Of a stretch of 64,000 bases of DNA, positions 24,584 through 34,902 are shown piece after piece. The position numbers and the translations under genes were made by a program. Origin of the DNA: Cryptomeria japonica (lineage: Eukaryota; Streptophyta; Pinopsida; Cupressales; Cupressaceae); assembly GCF_030272615.1 (NCBI RefSeq), contig NC_081406.1, forward strand, positions 192,021,891-192,085,890, given 5' to 3'. The notes under the pieces are model-generated. The model was not told the DNA's origin, searched no databases, and was given only the letters and a program-made list of their open reading frames with translations. Within the stretch, counting starts at the first letter, position 1. Every line of letters starts with the position of its first letter.

Positions 24584-27500
24584 ATGGCATCTAAGATCCA
24601 AGATCCTATCGTTGTTAAGAATGTAGAGAAGCCCTTAGTAAAATACTCTTTAACTCCCAAAGTTGCATCTGAACCGGATGACAAAACCGCCTTTTCACTC
24701 ATCCTAAATAGAGTGTTGTTAGTCAAGGATGTGAGATTCTTCACCAAATGTCGTGTTGAAGAACTCAGTCATGTTGAAATTAAAGACACCTATGATGAAT
24801 TGTGCACAGATGGTAAATTAAATAGCAAGTATGAGCACAATAAGATCAAGGGATTAACTGAAGCCCTAACCTATCCCTGTGTGTTCAAACCCCAGTGGGT
24901 CAAGTTTGTTCTAAGCAGAGTTCACAATGATTTCATGTGGCTAGAAGAGCAACCATTTAAGATTACCAAGGAAATCATTCATCTGATTACCGATTATCCC
25001 ATTTATGATCATGCCCGAGCCCAAAAGATGATATCACAGAAGGAATTGATCAGTTTAACCCGAGTGGAATCAGATTGCAGAGGATTGAAACTGAATAATG
25101 TCACAGATGAAGAACTAAAATTTGTCATAAGAGTTATAGGCTACTGTTTCTTCCAATCGGCAAGGGAAAACAATGTACCCTGTCCAGCAGTAGACTTAGC
25201 ATGCAAAATTGTGAAAAAGGGAATGAAAATTGATCTGTGAGGTGTTGCTGAAGAACCTGTTTGAGAATCTGAACACCATCAGGAAGTCGAAGAAGAACAA
25301 CTTGGCAAATACACTAAAGTTTGGATCATTACTTGTATGCATGTTTTTCTATTTTGAAAAATTCTTTCCATTAGTCGGTAAAGTTGTTTGGGAACTACAT
25401 CGACCAATCACCCATCAGATTAATGACTTCATTAAGAAGTTAGGTGATAATTTCAATGATATTATGGATGATTACTTTAGTAAGTTCAAGGAGAAAATGC
25501 ATAACAGGTACCGGATTCCACCCCAGCTAGTGGAGAAATACAAAAATGATATATGTTTTGAAGTTGACACCGATTACTGTTATGTGAATGTTGTGGAACC
25601 AAGAACTCAATCTTTATCACCTATGGGATACGAGATTGATTTTGAGATCACACAACAACAAATTGATGCATTTCTCTCATTACCGAGGCATGCTACCGAG
25701 CTGAGGTATGGAACCTATGAGGAAGTGAAGGAAAAGGTAAAGATGAGCATTGTAGTACCCAAAGCTACAAGAAAGGCAACAAAAATGATAAAGGCACTGT
25801 CAGAGAAATTTGGAGAAGACTCTTCCTCTACACCTATCAAAGGCACCATTTCCATTACCAAAGAGGAATCTAAAGCCCAAGAGGTAGCTATAACACTGAG
25901 CACTGAATTGCCTAAGGGTAAAGTGTTGAAAAGAAAGAAATTGGATTCATCAAAGGCCTCACCGACTCCACCTCCAAAGCGACCTAACACAAGAGCATAT
26001 GCAGCCTCACCGAGTAAGAAAACAAAAAGTGTTACTACTCCCAAGGTAACAAAGACCTACAAGAAATCTACTCGGAGACTCATTTTGGCAAAAGAGTCTA
26101 GTGATACCGAATCAGAGGATGCAAGCAAATTTCAGATTGTCAAGAGCAAGAAGGTAAATGTACATAGTGTTGAAAACTTTTGTGCTAATCTGAAAGAATA
26201 TGGCAGATTTGGATCATTTAGATATGTCAAGTATGAAACCAAAAATATTGATGAGAAGAGACAAATTGAAGAAACTATCATCTGCACACTTCTAAAATTC
26301 CGGTTAGCTCCATTGGAACTGGCTAAGTCACTTCCGAATGAACTTTACTTGAATATTGATAATAGGTGGAAGTATGAAATGGACTCGGAGAAATGGATCA
26401 GAGAGAGAAGTCTGGTTCATCTCTTTCCTGACATGTCAGTAGCTGAAATTAAAGAACATCTGACAACCTACAACTCAAAGTTTATTGTCAAACAAAGAGC
26501 CTTAAAACTGATGAATGGGCTATATATTGAAGTGGAAAATAAGACAAAAGCAAAGTGGCAGGAAATCTTTAAAATCAAGGATGTCGTTGAGCAAGCTGAA
26601 ATTGAAATTGTTGATGTCACCGAGCAAGATCCTGATGTTACCGAGCAAGACCCTGCTAACACCATTCAAATAGATGAAGATGTCATGGATACAGAGGCAC
26701 CTGAACAGGAAATGATAGAAGGCAATGCATATGCAAAACTTGTATCTAGTGAATCAGTCTTGGAACAAGTTCAGCCTTATCCACCGGTCAAGCAACCTGT
26801 ATCAACTGAAACCCCTCATGACACGGATCAAGGCACCGAAGGCCACAAGTCTACAATAGGAGAAGGTACAACTCAAGAACAAACATCTCAAGCACCTTCT
26901 AGCACTGAGAATGTTGCAACTAAGATACCAAGTACCAAGACACCAAAGGAATCTACAGAGGCTAAAGAAACCGATCAAAGTGTTGCCTATCATCAAGCCT
27001 CACAAGCCCTTGTCTTAGTTCCATTGGTGAAAGGTAAAGAAAAGAAGATGAAAAAGCATAGTTTTAAAGTTGATTTGCCAAAACCAATAGTGTTGCCCAA
27101 TGTAGACATATCAAAATTAAAGGGGCAAGCACTCATTGATTTCGGTGAACTATGCAAAGCAAAGGTCGAACAAGAGAAGCAAATGGTGATTCAAAAGAAA
27201 AATAAAGTACTTCAGAAGGTAGAAGCACTCTTAATAGATATGCTACCTAAAGCTACAATATCAACAAATGCAACCATCCACATTCAACTGGATGAACTCC
27301 TAACAAAGATAGAGACATCTGGAGTAGATGCATCGGAATATTTGAGCAAGCTAAAAGATAAAGAGCTCACTGCAAAAATGATAGAAGAGGTACAGAAAGT
27401 TATAGCTATTGGCAAAGTTAAACTTGTCAAATTTATTGTTGAGTTGACTCCTCAACGCAAGCACATTCTTTATTTATTTCAGAAACTCAGCACATTTTCT

Positions 27501-27923
27501 TTATTCATTAAAGACATTAAGAATAAAACAGAGGCAATTGAGAAAGAGATCACTGATCTCTCAAGCAAGTTGACCACAAAGCCAAATTCAGTTCAGAATT
27601 TTTACACAAAGCTACAACAGCTCATGGCTCAACAATTGGACCTAAGAAATGAAGAACACAAGATCCGGATGGACATAATAACACTTCAGACATTATTCCT
27701 TCCTCATCTTTCATCCGTTCAAGAACAGATCAACCGAGCCACCTCCTTATCTACTACACAAGAGGGAAGCACTCTAGATGGCTTAATATCATTATTGGCT
27801 GCTATTCAAGCACATAATTCTTTAATGGACAGTGTAAAGATTGCACTCTCTATTGCTCTCACCAAAGCACGGACCAAGTACAAATCCATTAAGGACCAGT
27901 TACCACCCCCGAATGGTAATTAA
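24584..27923 (+). pseudogene. Giant ORF2 of the LTR element, unknown function
   Basis: Two overlapping frames (24,584-25,240 and 25,230-27,923) read as one protein of about 1,110 residues needing a single +1 shift at about 25,238 (CTG TGA). The second frame has no ATG at its start, so a frameshift in a formerly single ORF is the simplest view. The first 330 residues form a folded, helix-rich domain with ITKEIIHLITDYPIYDHARA (about 24,960-25,020), resembling the 'putative plant transposon protein' domain found in many plant elements. Residues about 400-520 are Lys/Ser/Thr/Pro-rich and basic, possibly a nuclear or nucleic-acid-binding linker. Another folded segment follows, with RKYEMDSEKW-like surroundings. 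Then come an acidic Thr/Gln/Glu-rich stretch and a Leu/Lys-rich helical C-terminal 300 residues. No catalytic motif is seen. Confidence 0.8.
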
Positions 27924-28324
27924 GTTTTGATGTTTGTCAAAAAGGGGGAGTGATATGATATAGTATTAGAGGAGCGATACGATATTGGGGGAGTGTAGCA
28001 TTCAAAGCATCAAAGTATAAAATCAAACAAAAGGAGTATAGTATACAGGGGGAGTATACCGAGCAGAGCAAGCAGAGTATCCAAGAGCAGTGCACCGAGT
28101 AGTAAACAAAACAGTAAGAAAAACACACAGAACAGATCACCAAGCATGCAAAATCAAAAGTTTTGTATAGTATATCGATAAGGGGAGTATATCTGGATAT
28201 ATTATATTATTGACTATTGTATATACTGTTAGCATAGTCAAATTTTGCAAGTATATAGATTATTGAGTTATAACTTTAAAATTAGTTTTTGTCAAACATC
28301 TCAACTAATGTCAAAAGGGGAGAT
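27924..28324 (+). other. 3' region with repeated polypurine motifs and PPT
   Basis: After the ORF2 stop come several purine runs of the type AAAAAGGGGGAGT: near 27,938, 27,984, 28,028, 28,048 and 28,180. The tract at 28,313-28,324 (AAAAGGGGAGAT) abuts the 3' LTR and is the likely plus-strand primer. Repeated PPT-like runs before the 3' LTR are typical of some plant copia elements. Confidence 0.75.
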
Positions 28325-29463
28325 TGTTACTACTTATCAAGTTGTCATTAGTTTCATGTCAAAGTTATTATATATACTCTAGTCGGTTATCTCTACCAAG
28401 ATATTCTGTCGGTATGCATAGTCCAGTCGGTTATTGAAGAAAGTAGTCTCAGAACGTAGTATACACCAAGCTATCTACCGAGTATCATTTCATGTCTATC
28501 GAGCAGCAAAGATGACACACCGAGTTGTTATACACCGAGTGAAATGTGTTACCAGATTCATTGAACCTGGACATACATATGAAAACGTGTTACAAGATTG
28601 AGGAACATCTAACCGTTATTACATTGGAAATTGCACTTAAAGATTGTGTATGATTTTGAGGTCATCTAACCAATGAAATAATTTGCATGGTTAATCATTC
28701 GATAAAACATGTTTGTAAGATCGAAGAAATGAATGGATCACCGTCATAAGAGATCTATTTATACAACATGAGTTAAGAATTAAAGAGGTGTGTGCATGAG
28801 TGTAAGAAGAATGTTACAGAGACATAGAGGTCACCGAGAAGGTTTTCAGAGAATAGTCGAAGAACAGAGTAAACAGAAGGGTTTACCGAGTTACTATATG
28901 GGTTACTGAGGTATGCTATAAGCAAGGTAACTTATTCTGAGCACATAAAATCTGCTATAACATTCCAGATGTAAAGTTGCAGATATTTGTAATGATTTTA
29001 TTGTAATATTTTGAAGTTGTAAGAGAAGCCTTTAACAGGGTAAAAGACTCTAATCAAGTCTATAAATTGTAAAGCCTCTAACCAGGTGCAACATTTAGTT
29101 TAAGTGTTGTGAAATCCTTTATCAAGGTAGATCTAACAGATCTAGATACTCCTAATAGGGTAAGCTATCAGAAATAGCTAAACATGTAGCTCTAACCAAG
29201 CACGCTTTATTACTGCAGTAGTGAAGTTGTGGGTGCCATCCCCACAGCAGTTTTTCTCTCTAACCAAGAGTTTCTGTGTAACCAAAATATATGTGTTATG
29301 GAGTGAATCATGTATGATTGTTATCTATTTGCTTTAGCTTTATATTATGTTACTACATTATTCGGTTTATGCATAACAGTAAAGTTATTATTGAAGAAAA
29401 GTTTTGGAGTACTAATTCACCCCTCCCCTCTCAGTACATTAGCTTTCCATATTGGGCCTAACA
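28325..29463 (+). repeat. 3' LTR
   Basis: 1,139 bp, starting TGTTACTACTTATC and ending GGGCCTAACA, equal in length to the 5' LTR and followed by CCTCC. Differences from the 5' LTR are mainly C/T and G/A. The frame at 29,310-29,534 inside it is the LTR copy of the start of the gag leader frame and not a gene. Confidence 0.95.
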
Positions 29464-29468
29464 CCTCC
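29464..29468. other. Target site duplication, right (CCTCC)
   Basis: Matches 21,487-21,491. Confidence 0.9.
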
Positions 29469-30000
29469 TTTTTACAACTCATTTATGTGTTTGATGCAAT
29501 TTATATTTCCTATTTCAGAAGTCCAAACTTCTAGAGGTCATAACTTGTGAACCGGGTGCCCAATTGGTGAACCGTTTGATGCAACGAAAAGCTCATGAAG
29601 TGTTCTATCACCTCATAACCCAATATGCCAGTTACATCCAATTTTTAAGGTGCTTTGGAGCCTCTAAATTCCTCAAAATTAAATTTAAACCTTTCATCAC
29701 ACGCTTCAAAATGAAAACTTTAATATCTTCAAAACTAGTTAAGATCTTGCGACAAAAATTAGTCGGCATGCTTATCTAGCTAGTCCAAAGCTTTGGGGAG
29801 AATTTCGCACCATTTTGCATTCAAAATAAAACTTACAATAAATGGTAGCCTCGTGTAAATGCAAGGTTGAGACACCATTGTTTCCAATACAACTATGGAG
29901 CAAGAAGAATAGAGCACATCTACTTCGCAGAGGTCCAAAAGATTGTAGGTCATTACATTAATAACAAAATAAACACAATATGATAGTACCACGAGGAGAC
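29469..30000. other. Flank of the insertion, continues left-hand sequence
   Basis: This is the continuation of the sequence interrupted at 21,486. It has no coding signal; the short frames are by chance. It likely holds the rest of the copia-like LTR that begins at about 21,081. Confidence 0.35.
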
Positions 30001-31656
30001 CAAAGTGGAGACTACCTACTAACCACCACAAAAGGATCCATCAAAAGAAGAGGTCTCATAGCTCTACTTCAAATGATAATGGAGAGAAAACAAAACAGAA
30101 GAGATGAGAAATCTCGTAGAGAAACCTCACTAGAGGAGGAGGAGAAAATTTTACCAGAGGAGACTCCCTTTCAAAGAAATTATAACCTTTTTTCAATAAA
30201 GAAAACTTTATAGTGGGCTATTCCACAAGTATATACTAGAAAAATCCCAAAGATCTACATAGACATGGTGACAACTAATAAGATCATCATAGAAAAAGTT
30301 CTAATCAACTACATGGTGGCCTCTAATACCACTTTTGAGGATCTAATGGATCACCTTCTTGACTAATTCACTACTGCACTCAAAATCAAGAGGGAGCAAG
30401 CAAAAAAAGAAGATTAAAAGTTGAAAGAGATAGCCATTGAGGAGGTAGCTCCTACCGCTACTCCTACTCATAAACAAGAGATCATTGAAATTTATAACAA
30501 AGAGTTGTGGTCAAAATAGAGGCTCAATAAGTTGATGCTTGGAAAGATAGAACTATTCAAACACATTCAAATGGACATCAAGGAAGCTACCTCGAGGCCT
30601 ACCAACAACTCTATAAGGAAGAAGCAATATATTCAAAGACTACTTCTTTTGAGTCGGAACCTATAAATCATAGGGCCCCTTTGCCTCCATAGACATTATA
30701 TACCCCTTATTTCTCAGTTAGCTCACTCATGTAATTCATCAAGGATTTTTTGGTCTAATAAAACTAAAATTAACTAGTCACATCACCACAATTACTCCAA
30801 TTTCCACTAGTGGGATCACAAGTTGATTTAAGCAAGATCTCTCCTCTTCGTGCAAATTCCAATTACAAGGGGGACCTCTTACACCAAATAGTAAGAGAGG
30901 AGATTTTCAAGTAGCATGTTGATATCTCAAAGTATTTAGAAGACTTGGTGAATGATATTAAGGAAAATCCCCTCAGCTACAAGGGAGTTCTTCTTAGCCC
31001 CTTGAGATGAAACTAAATATATTAGTAGATGGGGTCTTAAAGGATAATTTCACTTACAAAATGAAACCATCTAGTAATAGATAATGAAAAAAATGTAAAA
31101 AACAAGAATGGATGAGGGGAGGAAAAAGTGTGTCGCCACCCACTCTACCCTTGAATCATGTACTAATGCATTGCAGAACACTAAGGGAGACATCAATGCC
31201 CTCCACTAATTTCACTTACAATGGCCCACCATTATAATACCTATTAAAGCTTAGATGGATCAACTAGAGGTGTATATAATTTAGGTGGCTACAAAATATG
31301 ATTCTTTATAAGATATATATGGCTAGTCCAAGGTAAAAATTGAAACCCTATATGAACAATTTAAACAACTATACAAGCAACAAGATCAAATGAGACACAA
31401 ATTTAACTAGTTGAGGGATGTAGTAAGCCTGATTCAACCCACGTCACTAGAATTATTTAGGAGGCTTAGAAGCTATCTCAATAGATTATCGAAATCCTTC
31501 TATAGGTAGAATGCCTACCCATTCAAATATAAGTGTAGAGCCAATAGTTACGACAAGCAAAGGTATAATGAGATACCACTTTTTTTAATCTCAAATATAT
31601 TTATAAGGATATCATTTATGCACAATAGAGTTGGCTTAAGGACAAGGCAACATTTT
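30001..31656 (+). pseudogene. Gag/ORF-like debris upstream of an LTR
   Basis: Across 30,000-31,650 the plus strand gives broken Lys/Glu/Thr-rich frames with many stops (for example RRDEKSRRETSLEEEE at about 30,105, then KIPKIYIDMVTTNKIIIEK at about 30,245). The composition resembles the non-enzymatic ORFs of the neighbouring elements, and the stretch ends at a polypurine tract and LTR. No specific domain is recognised. Confidence 0.35.
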
Positions 31657-32170
31657 GAAAGGGGAGATGATGTTGGCTGGACAATGCCAAAGCATGCACA
31701 GTCAACTCAGATCTTATTGCACTTCACTATAAAGAGCTTGTGAAGCTTCAAATTGAAGGGTCTTCATGTAGACTATGAGTAGTATAAAAGGCTCATGTCT
31801 GAATAGATAGATACTTGTATATGTAAGGATGTAATGAAATCGAGTAAGAAGTATACAAAGAGAGAAGAGATAAAGGAATATATATAACAAAATAATAATC
31901 TAAGAAGGTATAAGAATATGGAAAAGGTGGAAAGACCTATATAAATGTACACGAATGATCATTGATAATACCAATATACCAAAGTTCTACATGTTCTATG
32001 TTATGGCTTATGAATGTTCTATGTTCTAGTATTTCATTAACTAATTAAGGTATGATCCAGATTCACTCCTTGTTCCCTTTGTATAATCGAGCCTAGGGTA
32101 TAAATACAACATACACAAATTACTTGCAGCTCAGAAGCTTGCTCAACGTTCCCCCTTTTCTTCCTAATAC
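31657..32170 (+). mobile_element. PPT and LTR fragment, copia-like
   Basis: A purine run (GAAAGGGGAGATGA, 31,657-31,670) is followed by TGTTGGCTGG at 31,671, the usual copia LTR start. A TATA box (TATAAAAG) lies at 31,783-31,790. The end is uncertain, around 32,170. No partner LTR was found in the window, so the element is incomplete. Confidence 0.5.
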
Positions 32171-33250
32171 TGTGGACACAAGAGTGGCTTGACTTCATTG
32201 TACAAGTCAATGTAGAGATAGTCTCAATTGTTTAGCTCAAGGTTTTGATCCTATCATCCTATAGACCACAATTGATTTTTAATTAACACGTTGATATTTT
32301 TTAGCCCATTTCATAGCTCATAGTTTCTTACGAGTAGGCTTGGGTGTGTGAGAGAGAGAGTGAACGAGCAACAATTCTTAGTGCAATGATGGTGGACTAA
32401 GATCAAAGAATAGTGGAGAGGGACCTCATCACAATGAGAGAAAAGAGTGTCGATGCAACACATGACACTCTTTAGAGACAAGTTGAGTAGCTTTGAGGAG
32501 ATCTTTAGAGGGCTTAGACCACTGCACCTACTGATCTTGAGCATCCTTGAGTGTGATAGCTCATGGATAATCTAGCAGTTACATGAAAGCAATAGATAAA
32601 CCTCAAGGAAGAGATCATTTCACTAAGAGGGGAGAACAAATTACTTTGGGATTCATCCTGAAGTGTTTTGTAAGACATGTTAACATTCTATAACCTCTAT
32701 CAGATAGTCACCCTCTCAATCAAAGAACCCACCTACACCAAAGGAGTCAAGAACACATGCCCCATGGTATAGATTTTTGTATAATCATTTTTGTTCAAGT
32801 GGTGATCACGCATGTATATGGATATTGCACATTATATATATTTGTGTGTGTGTTATATTGTTACTAGTTTTATGCATATTTTTCTATGTTTCATGGACAT
32901 ATGCATGCTTATGATGTGATTAACAGGTTTTATTGAATGCTTTCCTGATTTGATTAAATAAACTTATCTATATTTATTCAATTCAATATAATGATGATCT
33001 AATAAAATAATATGTGCTATATAAATAAGAATGGTATGAGTACTGTGCTAATTGAAACAAATTAAATGATATAGTGAAAACTAAATTAGAATAAACTAAT
33101 AGTTGCATTTGATATTGAAAATTTAAATAAATAATTAACTAATTTAAAACAAATTAATGTTTTAAACTAGATGCAAATAAGAATGCTTTGTATCCCCATT
33201 CATGGGGTTAAGTAGGTTGATCTTGTTGGTAATCCAAGATTGAGGGAAAA
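32171..33250. other. No recognisable feature
   Basis: AT-rich non-coding DNA with an (AG)n run near 32,351 and alternating TATATG words near 32,810-32,870. The minus-strand frame at 32,311-32,544 has no family resemblance. Confidence 0.4.
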
Positions 33251-33254
33251 TTGG

Positions 33255-33640
33255 GTCCTTCAGAAAATAGGATGGGTTAAAATTAATTTTGATGGGGCTT
33301 CAAGAGGTAACCTGAGATCAAGTGGTGCTGGGTGTATGGTTCAAGATCATGAAGGGAAAGTCTTGAGGAAATTTTTAAACTAATTGGGTATTTGAACAAA
33401 TAATGATACAATTCCTAGCTAGACTTGCAAGATTGAATTGAACTTGAACCATGTTCATTTAAAGGGAGATTTTCTTATAATGATTAATGTTATCCACCAA
33501 AGTAAGACCCTAAATAAAAGATTGATGAAGTGGTTATTGCCAATATGAGAGATAATAAGGAAAATTCAAAGAGATTAGGCTTTCCCACATTTTACAATTT
33601 GGTAATGACACAACAAATCAGATGGATGGGTTAGTAACTA
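33255..33640 (+). pseudogene. LINE-type RNase H remnant
   Basis: The plus strand reads WVKINFDGASRGN (about 33,268-33,306), then SSGAGCMVQDHEGKVL and, after stops, HLKGDFLIMINVI (about 33,455-33,495). This is the RNase H fold attached to plant L1-type LINE polymerases: first Asp present, the usual EGDS reads KGDF. A few hundred bases only; a 5'-truncated, old fragment. Confidence 0.7.
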
Positions 33641-33644
33641 TAGA

Positions 33645-34570
33645 AGGTCGACGATCACCTCAATTCTTAAGAGAAGGCAATGAAAATTACAAAATCAACA
33701 ACTATTTATGCTAGATTTTGAATCCTATTTATAAACCCTAATAAGATCCAACCACTAACCCAAATCTACAAACTAATTCAACGTCACAACATCAATGAAG
33801 AATCTATCAAACATGCAAATATTGATGAAATTAAACAAGATTATACCTTCACATACATGATAGGCTTGTCTCCATTGTTCTCTTATCTTCCATGATCTTT
33901 TATTTGATAGTATTACTCTTAGATTTGGTTGTACTTGCACAGGTTTCCATGAAAGAATAGAGTGTGGGTGCTTGTATCCATAAGGCTATGCTTGTCATGA
34001 GGTCTTCTCTGGATATATTTTGACATAATATTGGTATGCTCAAGATGTAATATGGAAAATGAGGGGAGGAAACCTCTTTTATAGAGATCATCCCAAGAAT
34101 GGGAGGTTTAGATTAAAAGGCTTAGTTATGAATGGCCGGGATCACATAGATGAAAGAGACTCAATAGGACTTGAGGGGTAGGCAAAGATGAAGGGGAGAG
34201 ATTAAGAGGTGGAAGGGTGAAGGATAAGGGTGAATATGATTAAGAGGCTAAATTGTAATGAAGGGTTAAGATCGAGGAGTAGTTAATTTAGGGAGATGTG
34301 TTGTCATGTAGATAAGAAGAAAAAGATAAATAAATAAATTAAATAAATAAAAATATTTTTTAATTGATAGAAGAGAGGCTAAATAAATTAAATAAATAAT
34401 CTAATGAAATACAAATTCACACAAATATTATAACGTAAAGAAGTCATGTTCATGATTAAATGGCATAAGATAAATAAAATTGATCTGTGGAGAGTTGAGT
34501 GTTACATAAATGTCACATAGAGAACTTTATATGCAACAATGACTAAGATGCATTACATTGATGGGTTCTT
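33645..34570 (-). mobile_element. LTR-like region of minus-strand gypsy element
   Basis: Lies downstream (minus strand) of the gypsy integrase end. It has a TATA box on the minus strand (TATAAAAG, complement of 34,076-34,083) and AAATAAAT-rich DNA at 34,320-34,400. It resembles the plus-strand segment at 63,340-63,720, which has CATAAAAGAGG in a similar context. Boundaries are unclear. Confidence 0.45.
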
Positions 34571-34717
34571 TTAGAGGCTTAGGTCATAAGAAAAACCACA
34601 AATAGAGGAGATGATGTAAGAACCCAACTAGTTAGGGCTATAGTTACTTTTTCTCCTAGGGATGCATTTACATTTCATTAATTCACATAAAGAACTAGAT
34701 CGCCAACTTTGAAGGAA

Positions 34718-34747
34718 TGATAAAGAATATTGTTCTGATTAATTGAG
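34718..34747. other. LINE target site duplication, left copy
   Basis: Starts TGATAAAGAATATTGTT and ends TTAATTGAG. It matches 39,843-39,873 with a few differences (TGATAAAGAACATTGTT to TTAATTGACGAG), about 24 of 28 aligned bases identical. Confidence 0.75.
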
Positions 34748-34902
34748 AAAAACAGGTTTTAAGGACCCAAAACCTTTAATAAGAGAGTAATATAAAACAT
34801 TAAGAGTCTAGAGCATAAGAACCACTAGCAGAACGACTGGCAAAAAGGCCAGCAAACTAAAAGGACAGTTAAGAAAAAAACAACAAAGAAACAAAGAAAG
34901 CA

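Larger units (their letters stand above)
21492..29463 (+). mobile_element. Complete LTR retrotransposon without pol
   Basis: This 7,972-bp element is bounded by two LTRs of exactly 1,139 bp and a 5-bp CCTCC duplication. It has a tRNA-Met-type primer site, a polypurine tract, an ORF for a gag-like protein with zinc knuckles and a second very long ORF. I see no protease, integrase, RT or RNase H in any frame, so it must use enzymes supplied in trans. In layout it resembles the gag-only non-autonomous elements described in plants (TR-GAG type), with an added large ORF. The LTRs differ at roughly 40 positions by eye (about 96% identical), mostly transitions, so it is younger than its surroundings. 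Confidence 0.92.

Noticed and set aside
25230-25240. Independent start of a separate 897-residue gene
   Set aside because: The frame opens at TTG with no ATG nearby, and the protein upstream in the other frame continues the same domain, so one frameshifted ORF is simpler.
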